Below are positions 22,451 to 30,822 of a stretch of DNA of 64,000 bases, piece after piece (position 1 is the first letter of the stretch; each line of letters starts with the position of its first letter). The DNA comes from Rehmannia glutinosa (taxonomy: Eukaryota > Streptophyta > Magnoliopsida > Lamiales > Orobanchaceae), in contig JABTTQ020003422.1 in NCBI GenBank assembly GCA_016081115.2, positions 123,118-187,117 on the forward strand, written 5' to 3'. Below the pieces are notes generated by a model. It did not search any database. It was not told the DNA's origin and saw only the letters and a program-made list of their open reading frames with translations. The translations under genes and the position numbers were made by a program.

Positions 22451-24946
22451 GAAGCTCTGACACGAATATGCTTGGTCATCTCAGTCACAAGAGATAGCCG
22501 ATCAAGTGCAGCCTCATCAATACCACCCATCTAAATCAAATAATCAAAGAATCAGTTAACTGTTTCTTTTATCTATAAATTTTTTATATTCATTAGACAT
22601 TTCCATAGATAAATGCTCACAAACTAACATCACTAACTTCACCAAAAGTGGATTAATAGATCGAAAGATGGATCACGGGCACCCACTGTAAAAATCAACA
22701 TTTAGTACTACTCACACTATAAGAACGTCTTTAACCATTTGTTTTTTACCTGGTTGTATATGAACATGCTTGATAAAAGTACTGCCAATGAGAATATCTA
22801 TGTGCTATATGTTCCCTGTCAAAAAAAAAGTTTAAAACATGAAGCAATGAAAAAAAGAGAAGGTTACTAAAAGAATATTAAACATGGAAGTTTGTATAGT
22901 TCTGCAAATGCTTAGAAAAATTGAGAACAATAAACAAGCAAGCATGGATGGAGGAGGAACATAGGTATCTGAGGATGAAATGTGAAACAATAATGTGAGT
23001 TCACAAGTTATAAATGACCTATAAAGAAACAAGAAAAAGGTAAGAACACCTATTCGTGAACAGTATAAGCTAAGGCTGTCCAATTGACTACAAGAAGAAA
23101 ACCTCACCGTTTGGTCATAAGCATCAATTCCTTCCGAGTCCAGGAGTAAAAGATTGTACTTTGTTCCATCAAGTGCAGTTTTTCTTCGTATTGGAGTTCT
23201 CCACAACCAAAGACCTTTAGTACAAGGGCGATGCGTTGATGCCACTTGAAATCCACTGCTCCTCCCAAGAAGCTGCAAAATATATGTAACATTCTGCTCA
23301 GTAATATGTGATATTTAAAATAGCTCGAGTGAGAAACTTATATCGCTTTCGGACACTAGATGGCTTCTTTCAATGCAAATGACAACAAAACTATCAACTG
23401 GTTGAAAGAATAATATCAATTTAACAAGTGTTGAAGAACCATCTTCTCTAAGAAGGGTCATTAGTTATTAATGCGATAGGCGATGACAAGTCATGGCCTA
23501 GGCGACAAAAGGCTATTGTATGGCCATGCAAGGCAACAAGCCGAAAAAAACTAAAAAAGATGTTATATACTTATATTTTCTAAAATATAGCTACAGAAAA
23601 TAATAAACCATATCAAACAATGATAAACTATCTCAAACACCAACATCAATCATTAAGCAACAAAAGCACAAGTCAAATAGTCAATAATGTCAACAAGACA
23701 ACATCACAATTAGCAGTCGCCTATCGCCACTTGGAAAGGGGACGTCTACGCAACAATGAGGCCATAAACCATGGCCTATGGCCTAGGCGTGGTCTAAACG
23801 AGGCTTTAATAACTATGGGCAAGATATGAGGTAACACAAAACAATCAAGAAAGAAACATGAGTGCCTTCACCATTAACAATCTAATTTAAATCCAGAAGC
23901 CTCTCTCCTTGAAAAGAGTGCTCATAAGGAACCTCAAGATATGATATCTTCAGCTTCTGCTGTTTTCAATCAAGATACCCTCAAGATCAACAATATGGAA
24001 AAGGATGTTCTTCATCTAAAGAAACAACCTCAAATGCAGCAATCAAGAGACAGAGAAGAATGCATCTGCTGTTACTAATCTATCTAAATTCTGAAACTTC
24101 CCTCTTGCAGAGTACTAACAAGATTTCCCAAGATCAAAATAATATTGTAAATCGTAATGTTTTGATTATGGAATTCCAGATTCCTGAAAACCCCTAATTT
24201 GCAATTAAACTTAATCATATAATAGAATATTGTAAATAACAACAATAAGTAAGTAGTAACCAGTTTTACCTTCCATTAGACAAGGTATAAAGAATATGTC
24301 CTTGATTACTACCAGGCAACCTACAATCCTGATATTTCACTAATTGATAGGTTGCTCAAAGACCTCAATATCAAGAATTAATCATATAAACACTTTATCC
24401 GTTTCAACACATGCAACAAAAATTCTAGAAACCAAGTAGCATGTTGTTGACTTTTGCTTATGCAAAGTTTCTTGACATCTCTTTAACCCAACAAAACTAA
24501 TTCTCCCCACCTCCAAAAGAAAACAAAAAAGGGTTCTCCATCTCGCTCATTGTCTTGTGTTCAACAGCGCCGAAACTAATAGCAAACTTCAGCCACCAAA
24601 CATTAAGCCCAAAACCCTAAATTTCATTAAACTAATAAAACCAAACACCCTAATGCGCAAGCAAAGCATATCCACTAAACATCGATTGTGAAAGATGTCA
24701 ATCACAAACTCACATTGCCCAACAATTGTTCTAGTATTACCGAAACCCTAATTAACACAATTACAGTGAAATTACGCTCCATATTCAACCAATCCCCCTT
24801 TCCCAAATTTACCTGATTTAATATAAAGCTCTTCCCACGGGCCGTTTCACCAACTGAAGCAGCGCCACCTCCTCCGGATCCATGTGAAGCCTTCCCTTTT
24901 CATTGGAGTACACGAGGCGGATCGGCCTTGCTGGTCCGGCGGACAT
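22451..24946 (-). pseudogene. Captured fragment of a guanylate-binding protein (GBP/atlastin-type GTPase) gene
   Basis: Exon 1 (24946-24813) starts at an ATG with MSAGPARPIRLVYSNEKG, then MDPEEVALLQLVK, and ends GKSFILNQ. About 28 bases that should hold most of the P-loop are missing, shifting the frame. Exon 2 (23272-23108) is intact with TTTTGCAG and GTGAGG junctions and encodes LLGRSSGFQVASTHRPCTKG and LLLLDSEGIDAYDQT (switch region and DxxG motif). Exon 3 (22815-22750) encodes GTYST-stop-IFSLAVLLSS, with TAG where CAG is expected. Exon 4 (22530 to about 22451) is MGGIDEAALDRLSLVTEMT followed by KHIRVRAS. Plant GBPs are large dynamin-like GTPases. The helical C-terminal domain is absent, so only part of the GTPase domain was captured. 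Confidence 0.9.
23462..23815. mobile_element. MITE nested in a GBP intron inside the CACTA element
   Basis: It is bounded by TAGTTATTAATGC and its imperfect inverse GCTTTAATAACTA, with internal CCTAGGCG/CGCCTAGG-like words. It lies between exons 1 and 2 of the captured GBP fragment. The family is not certain and no clear duplication was seen. Confidence 0.6.
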
Positions 24947-25129
24947 ATTGGTCGAAGGAGACGACGGAGGAGTGGTGGGTGGCGAAGTCGAGTTCTGTGG
25001 TGGTGGTGTTTTGGGAGATGGAGAAACAGGAGAGGTGAGAGATGGTGAGAGACGGGGCGATTGGTTTGAGTATGGGAGAAAGGTAGAACTTTAATTTCAC
25101 TGTGACCTAATTAATTAGGGGCCCTAACG

Positions 25130-25440
25130 ACACTGGTTATAGAACCGGTGTCTAAAGTATGGTGTTAAAAATAAAGACACCGGTTTTATAACCGGTGTCA
25201 AAAAATCTGGTGTCTAATCTAAAATAATTTATATAAATAGACACCAGTTTCGAAATCCGATGCCAAAACCGGTGTCTATTTGGGAAATGTTTTACAATAG
25301 ACACCGGTTCTAGGAAACCGCTGTTGTTTATCAAACAACAGCACTGATTAGACACCGTTTTCTTACAAAACCGGTGTTATACAGGAAAAGACACCAGTAA
25401 AGTCTTAAAACCGGTGTCTTTTTTGGTGGTGTCTATCAGC
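25130..25440. repeat. Right subterminal repeats of the CACTA element
   Basis: Copies of GACACCGGTTTT and ACCGGTGTC in both orientations mirror those at 19030-19530. Confidence 0.85.
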
Positions 25441-25455
25441 AGTTTTCTTGTAGTG

Positions 25456-25651
25456 TCAAAAATGCGATGTTCACGTATTTATAGTTGCGGGAGTTACAAG
25501 CATCGCGGAGGGTCCCTTCGTTGGCGTTTTCGTTGGCGTTTTGGCCCCAGTAGACTGATATTCCACAGGGTTTTTGTGACTGTGAGGAGGTGAATAGTGA
25601 AAAAACAATGAACATCAGGATGGGGAATGCAATGTGAGAATAGGCAGCCAT
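25456..25651 (-). pseudogene. Class III chitinase copy A, 5' part
   Basis: The ATG at 25651 (minus) starts MAAYSHIAFPILMFIVFSLF, a hydrophobic signal peptide ending near SSQSQ, followed by the mature GH18 start CGISVYWGQN, GTLRDACNSRNYKY and VNIAFLT. The coding sequence then runs straight into the CACTA end. It resumes at 19011 with a following Thr-Phe segment. The start is chosen because it matches copy B (MASYNS...). An extra NENA repeat after WGQNA distinguishes it from copy B. Upstream, a TATA motif (CTATAAAATGAC, plus 25711-25722) lies about 60 bp before the ATG. Confidence 0.9.
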
Positions 25652-25710
25652 TTGTAAGAGAGATGTAGTTTGAATCTCTTTGGTTGGGTGCTTTTGCATG
25701 TTCCTTGGGA

Positions 25711-25722
25711 GTCATTTTATAG
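25711..25722 (-). promoter_or_regulatory. TATA box of chitinase copy A
   Basis: The minus strand reads GCCTATAAAATGACTC, closely matching the context of the copy B TATA box (GCCTATAAATTGACTC). Confidence 0.75.
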
Positions 25723-26056
25723 GCGTCGGAGGTGATAATTAGATGCTTACAATTTACAAATTTCAAAATTTAAGGGCAAAACCGAGGGAGTCAAACTATT
25801 CTTGGGCGGGGCAAAAATTGTTTATTACAAAATGGTGAAAACGTGTTGATGAATTGGAGAAGAATTGGAAATCTTAGATTAATTATATACATATACTTTT
25901 ATCATTCAAATCGAATTGATCTTATCCAACTAAGAGTGTTTCAAAATAATGGGGTTTGTAAGAATTATCAAGAGATTAAATTAGTTAAGTGCAAAACGTG
26001 CTTACGAAACCCACTACAACATATTATGTTGGCTTACGGTAACGCACAAAAAAATG

Positions 26057-26790
26057 GGGGAATTTTTTAAGTACCCACTATGGATAGTGGGTATTCTTTT
26101 CTACCTATAGACATAAGAAAACTCTTTTCTACCCAATTTGACAAAAAATGCCCCTCTTTTAATTTGAAGATTTTGAATTTTGAAACTGATGCAATTAATG
26201 CATTCCTTGAAAATCGTGTACACTTCCCCCCAAATACACACACACACCTATGTATAAATTTATATACCCATATCGTGCCCTATTGTGCCCATATCGTGCC
26301 AACCCCCATGTACATATACATAAAAAAGGCACTATATATCGTGCCTAATTTTAACTGAGGCACGACATATCGTGCCTAATTTTAACTGGCGTGCCTAATT
26401 TTTTAACTGAGGCACGACATATCGTGCCTAATTTGAACTGAGGCACGATATATATCGTATCTCAGGCACGATATCGTGACCAATTTTAACTGAGGCACGA
26501 TATATCGTGCCTTTTTAATGTAATGTACATATTCTAAAAAATTGTCTATTAATTTTGAAAATTGTTTCAATAAAATTTAAAAATAATTGCAATTTATAAA
26601 AAAAATGTCCAAAATCCAAAAAGGGAGAAGAGAGAGAAAAAAATAAAGAGATAACGCCCCACCTACTTTTGCATTTAAAATAAAAGGGTATTTGGGTAAA
26701 AGAACCACAAAAATGGGTAGAAAACTTAGTTTTCTTATCTCACATGTCAGAAAACTCTTTCTCCTATCCTAAGTGGGTATTTCCCACAAT
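26057..26790. mobile_element. Terminal-inverted-repeat element containing a palindrome cluster
   Basis: The left end (TACCCACTATGGATAG, then ACATAAGAAAACTC and TTTTCTACC) pairs with the right end (GGTAGAAAACTTAG, then TTTTCTTATCTC and CTATCCTAAGTGGGTA). The inverted repeats span about 65 bp. No transposase is encoded. A target-site duplication is not clear. Confidence 0.65.
26320..26515. repeat. Cluster of GGCACGATAT palindromes
   Basis: Six or more copies of GGCACGA(T/C)ATATCGTGCC-like units alternate with TAATTTTAACTGA. The cleanest is the perfect 18-bp palindrome GGCACGATATATCGTGCC at 26494-26511. It lies inside the TIR element. Confidence 0.85.
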
Positions 26791-27094
26791 TTGCTTAATT
26801 TCAAATGCATGTGAAAAACTACTTATAAGTTATAACTATAAGATTCCCTTTTCCTTGGAATAATTTTGATCGGATTTCAAGACGGCTGGTCAGTGGTCAA
26901 ACATATGAAGGGGCATCCGAAAACCGAGAGAGTAAACTATTGTAGCACAGACTTTAAGGCAAAAACTCATGTATGACCATTTCACGGGTCTCAATTAATA
27001 AGACGGATCCTATTTGACCTGCGAATCCTGTTGACCAGGTCCACAGATCAAAGCACATGCTGCTTTTTTCCTTTTTTTTCTGTTTTTCTTCCTC
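26791..27094. other. Gene-free spacer
   Basis: No gene was seen. GGGTCTCAATTAATAAGACGGATCC at 26978-27010 resembles the GTCTTACGGATC-type words at 28015 and 30630, possibly one dispersed repeat family. Confidence 0.45.
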
Positions 27095-27770
27095 AGTTAA
27101 AGTAACAATTTTATGAGAAAAAAATATTATTTTAGACAAAATATCATATTTTTTAATATAGTCACAGATTATGATTACATTACATTGAAGGAAAAATAAA
27201 TATATCAGAGTTAAAGTAACACCTTTATGAGTAAAAATATACATGTTTTGAGACAAAATATCATGCTTTAAGAGTAAAAATATCTGTTTTTAAATAAAGT
27301 ATATTATATTTTTTAATAATAAATACAAAGAAAGATGAATAATAAATATGATAGAGTTAAAGTAATAATTTTATAAGTAAAAGTATTTGTTTTTTTGAGA
27401 TAAAGTAATATTTTTTTAATATATTCAAAAATTATGAATATATTATAATAAATATGTATATATATAACATAGTTAAAGTAACACTTATATACATTAAATT
27501 ATCTATTTTTTTAGATAAAGTATCATGTTTTTTGATATAGTCACAAATTAGAAATGAAGGAAAGAAGAAAAAATAAAAAATAAATATGATATAGTTAAAG
27601 TAACACTTTTATAAGTAAAAGTATCCGTTTGTTGAGATAAAGTATCGATTTCTTAATACGATTTACAAACTAGGAACAAAAAGAGGAAAAATAAAAAATA
27701 AATATGATGTAGTTAAAGTAACATTTTTATTTTTATAAGTATCCATTCTTGAGATATTGTATCATATTTT
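27095..27770. repeat. Six-unit tandem array with a period of about 115-145 bp
   Basis: Units start with AGTTAAAGTAA(C/T)A at 27095, 27209, 27355, 27471, 27593 and 27711. Each continues with TTTTAT(A/G)AG(T/A)AAAA, then AGA(T/C)AAA(G/A)TATCAT and TTTTTAATAT. Most units end AATAAATATGATAT. The array is very AT-rich and non-coding. Confidence 0.85.
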
Positions 27771-27890
27771 TAATAGACTTGGGTTCGATTCTTCGCATCT
27801 TCATTTAGAGGCGTTTTTAATTTTTATTCAATTTAGCGGGCGTATTTATAAATGACTTTAAATACATGGTTATACTGAAATTGCACAACA

Positions 27891-27981
27891 AGCACTAGTA
27901 GTGTAGTGGTAGAACACCACCTTAAGTCTGTATAGGAGTGCGGTTTCGAATCTTGTGGAGCGTTGAAGAGGTTTTTTTTTT
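27891..27981 (+). repeat. tRNA-like sequence (SINE head or tRNA pseudogene)
   Basis: TAGTGTAGTGGTAGAAC at 27898 fits an A box. GGTTTCGAATCT at 27942-27953 fits a B box with one extra T. A run of 11 T at about 27971 could end RNA polymerase III transcription. The flanking bases do not close an acceptor stem, so it is not called as a tRNA gene. A second B-box-like motif (GGGTTCGATTC) lies just upstream at about 27781. Confidence 0.45.
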
Positions 27982-28073
27982 TAAATAACAGGTTGGCTGT
28001 AGGCCAGTGGATCCGTCTTACGGAATAGGATCCGTAAGACAGTCCTATAAGAGACTTACTCTTGACTTAATTA

Positions 28074-28412
28074 CTCCTCCGTCTCGAAAAGATAGACCAC
28101 TTTTCCTTGTTCATTCGTCCCAAATTATAGACCTGTTTCTTTATTGAGAGCATTAGTTATACAACAATAGACTAAATTACCCTTATTTAATTCACTCTGT
28201 TCTAAACAAATTTCTTTTTTTCAAGATAGTTTTTTTTGAGTGGTTTTTTCAAGATGGTTGAAATACTACATTATAATGATATACCACCATTTAATTTAAG
28301 GGCAAAATAGAAAGACTGTGGAAAAAACTATAATTTCAATTATATTTATTATGTTTTTTTTAATTTGTGTGAATTGTTTTACTTGTTTATCTTTATGGGA
28401 CGAAGAAAGTAG
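28074..28412. mobile_element. Stowaway-like (Tc1/mariner) MITE
   Basis: The left end CTCCTCCGTCTCGAAAAGAT and the right end (read inward on the minus strand) CTACTTTCTTCGTCCCATAA form the CTCCNTCCGTCCC-type terminal repeat. Both ends are flanked by TA (28072-28073, 28413-28414). It is 339 bp long, AT-rich inside and non-coding. Confidence 0.8.
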
Positions 28413-28414
28413 TA

Positions 28415-29275
28415 CAAAATGTTGAAACGTGAAAATTTGAAGTGTTCGAGATTATAGATGTAATGTTTTTATTCACATTGAATTAGCCTTAGTTCGATGC
28501 AACTAGACAGTTAAATCTTATATGCAATTTAATGTTGCCTCATATATTGTATAAAAATGATGTGTTCACATTTACACACATTTAAAGTTAGCTATTGGGA
28601 TAATTACAAAAACTATCCCTCATGTTTGGGATAATTACAAGAAAAAGTTGTGAAATTTTAAAATTACAAAAACTAATTAGGTCTAATATAATTGTCTCTA
28701 TGTTATATTGTTATCCCAACTGATTGAATTTGTTGACTTCATTAAGTGCTTGTTTGGGAGTACTTTTGAAATGAACCTTTGGATACAAAAGTTCATTTGA
28801 ATAATAATCGATGTCTGATGGTAAATTTAGAATGAACTTTTGGGTAAGTTACTCCTCCAAAAAGTTATTTCTAAAGAAGTGAGAATTATATATAGGCTTT
28901 TTGAAAATTCAATTCTAGAGTTTCCATAAGTGCTCCAAATATGTATTAAATATTTTTCAGTGAAATCTCTCAATTTTTTTGAATATTACCATAAACTCAA
29001 CTTTTTGTCTTAAGTTAACAATTATATCCATAGAGTTTTCTAAATATTACAAATTGCCAGATAAAAAGTTGGAGCTATAGTTGTAATATTTAAAATAGTT
29101 GAGGAGTGTAATTGCAATATATTTGATGATGTCAACAATTTTCATTATGACACTAACAATTGGGGGAAATATAAGTTGGAATCAAATTTTAATGGATTCT
29201 TGTCATTATTAAAATTTTCTAAATTATTTTGTAGTCACCATATACCTCGTGATTAATTTTGTAATCATCCCTTAA
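28415..29275. other. Gene-free AT-rich stretch
   Basis: It holds only the dispersed GGGATAATTACA fragment near 28610-28690. No gene was recognised. Confidence 0.5.
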
Positions 29276-29524
29276 TTATTTATAAATAGTGAATAAAAAA
29301 ACATAACCGGAATTAATTAAGTTTGTTGCCGTAAGTGTAAAAGCTTCATTTTTCTCTTTCCCATGGCGCTCCAGACCCCAGAAACCATATTTGGAATATG
29401 TAGGTGATGCTGCAAAAATCTGCAAATCATTCAAAGTCAAAAAATTGAGTAGTCGGTTAACTTCTTCTCTTGAGCTGATAGAATCTTCGGATAATACAAT
29501 TACACAATTATATTGTCTCTTCAA
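29276..29524 (-). CDS. Hypothetical 82-codon ORF, unrecognised
   Basis: The minus-strand frame MKRQYNCVIVLSEDS...NRLLNFLTL...YSKYGFWGLERHGK has a balanced amino-acid composition and few low-complexity runs, unlike most random frames in this AT-rich area. No family was recognised. It ends in a hydrophobic stretch (YVFLFTIYK). It may be an exon or gene fragment carried here by the mosaic of duplications, or chance. No promoter or splice signals were established. Confidence 0.2.
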   Translation of the reverse strand: MKRQYNCVIVLSEDSISSREEVNRLLNFLTLNDLQIFAASPTYSKYGFWGLERHGKEKNEAFTLTATNLINSGYVFLFTIYK

Positions 29525-29616
29525 CTTTTTTTTTGAGTGAATTTGTTAAAATAATTATTTGTTTTTGTTTCTACTTTGTAGTGTTAATTTATTTTTGTAA
29601 CTATATCATTTTAATT

Positions 29617-29827
29617 GATTTGCATATCAATTAAAATGATATTTTAAAATTGACTGATTTCAGCTCAATATTGAATCCAACTATTTAAGTTGGAGGATCA
29701 ATTATTGTTGTCAGTGTGTCCACACACGCTTTTAGACACACTGAGCCTCCAACTTAAATATTATGATATTCAATATTCAGATGAAATCAGTCAGTTCTAA
29801 AATATCATTTTCATTGATATGCAAATC
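29617..29827. repeat. Long inverted repeat (hairpin, arms about 95-104 bp, loop 14 bp)
   Basis: The left arm 29617-29720 (GATTTGCATATC ... TCAGTGTGTC) pairs with the right arm 29735-29827 (GACACACTGA ... GATATGCAAATC). Shared words include CCTCCAACTTAAATA, TTCAATATT and GAAATCAGTCA. Only the right arm recurs in the paralogous block at about 42500, so the left arm is probably an inverted duplication of it. Confidence 0.8.
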
Positions 29828-29946
29828 GTGATAACATAATGAATATTCGCAAAACTTGTCAGACTAACATATAAAATATTTATCAACATTTCTCGTTGAA
29901 TAAATCTTTGCAGATGTTTATAGTTGGCTCCCTTTAAGTCGACTCA

Positions 29947-29963
29947 TTAAAAATCACATGATA
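29947..29963. repeat. Target-site duplication of the SINE-like insertion (left)
   Basis: TTAAAAATCACATGATA matches 30381-30397 (TTAAAGATCACATGATA) with one difference. The paralogous block near 42711-42730 has a single copy (TTTAAGATCACGTGATA) and no insertion. Confidence 0.85.
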
Positions 29964-30380
29964 ACCAGGTGGCTTAGCCATGCCGCCACCACAAGCGATT
30001 GTGGGATGGAGTCGGGGTTCAAATCTCTGCTCCATCAAATTGTTTGTGGGGTGGAGGTCGGGGTTCATATCCCTTCTCCATCAAATTGCTCCGGGGCATA
30101 TGCGTCTTTGGTGAAGATTTGGTGGGAACTCATACTGAATAGCATCCGTGTGGGTTCGATTCGGGGAGAGATCGTTATTAGTAGATTGGGGGGTCGAACA
30201 TAATTGTTCTCTTTACCTGGGAGGATCTGGTTGTGTCGTGCAGACCCCGTCGAGAACACTGGCCAGTGCGTGCACATCTGCGGTTTACCTTTGGCAGCAA
30301 TGAGGAGCCGGAGCATTTGTCTCGGCATAGTCGGCGTAAGCCAGGCTGAGTTTCAAAATTAAAAAAAAAAAAAAAAAAAA
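29964..30380 (+). mobile_element. tRNA-derived SINE-like retroposon with A20 tail
   Basis: The insertion is about 417 bp. It starts ACCAGGTGGCTTAGCC (A-box-like) and ends in 20 consecutive A. It is flanked by a 17-bp target-site duplication, the signature of LINE-mediated retroposition. Three B-box-like motifs are present: GGTTCAAATCT (30016-30026), GGTTCATATCC (30062-30072) and GGTTCGATTC (30153-30162). The first two lie in similar contexts (GTCGGGGTTCA...CTCCATCAAATTG), so the head is partly duplicated. No protein is encoded, and frames on either strand are incidental. Confidence 0.8.
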
Positions 30381-30397
30381 TTAAAGATCACATGATA
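30381..30397. repeat. Target-site duplication of the SINE-like insertion (right)
   Basis: Second copy of the 17-bp duplication, directly after the A tail. Confidence 0.85.
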
Positions 30398-30822
30398 TTT
30401 GCTTGCCGGCTATTATATTTGTTTAATTTCACATTAATCACTCACAAGATAATAATATTCGCTTGCCCAACAATAATATTTGCTTTTTTTTTTTTTTGGG
30501 AGGAAAACAATAATATTTGTTTAAGTTCACATTAATCGATTGTTTCTAGGCCCTTATTGGTTGTTTTTTTCACCTTTGAGTAATACTAACAAATTATATT
30601 TTTAGAGAAAGTCTCTTGTAGAACCGTCTTACGGATCTAATCCATGAGATAAATCTTACAATTTGGACTCGGTACGACCATAAAAAGAGAAGTCATGTGG
30701 TTGTCGGACGTGAGATCTTTTGAGGTGATCTTTCTTTCTCTCTCCTCATCATATCCGGTGTCCCCTCCAATAGACATCTTTATCTCTCTCCTTTTATTTT
30801 TAGATCTCATCCCAAAAAGCAA
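30398..30822. other. Duplicated flanking block, gene-free
   Basis: 30398-30603 is closely similar to 42729-42905 (TATTTGTTTAATTTCACATTAATC words). The remainder up to the SIRE LTR contains no recognised feature. Confidence 0.6.

Larger units (their letters stand above)
19012..25455 (-). mobile_element. Pack-CACTA transposon carrying GBP and accA gene fragments
   Basis: The left end is CACTACTACAAAAATCC and the right end, read inward on the minus strand, is CACTACAAGAAAACTGC. Both continue with GATAGACACC. Both flanks contain many subterminal copies of ACACCGGTTTTAAACCGGT-like palindromes (19040-19530 and 25130-25430). The 3-bp TCA duplication is perfect. The element is 6444 bp. No transposase (TNP2-like) coding was recognised, so it should depend on an autonomous partner. 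Its interior contains minus-strand exons with intact splice junctions from a guanylate-binding protein gene (24946-22451) and from an acetyl-CoA carboxylase alpha-CT gene (22171-21127), plus possible exons of unknown origin (20395-20453, 19843-19881). It lies inside a chitinase coding sequence. Confidence 0.9.

Noticed and set aside
15740..26000. Possible duplication between 15740-15990 and 25840-26000
   Set aside because: Only a few short AT-rich words are shared in inverse orientation; not convincing by eye.
27095..27770. CRISPR-like repeat array
   Set aside because: Units are long, divergent and have no constant repeat/unique spacer pattern; the genome is a plant's.
27891..27965. Functional tRNA gene
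   Set aside because: A and B boxes are present but the B box has an extra T and the acceptor stem does not pair.
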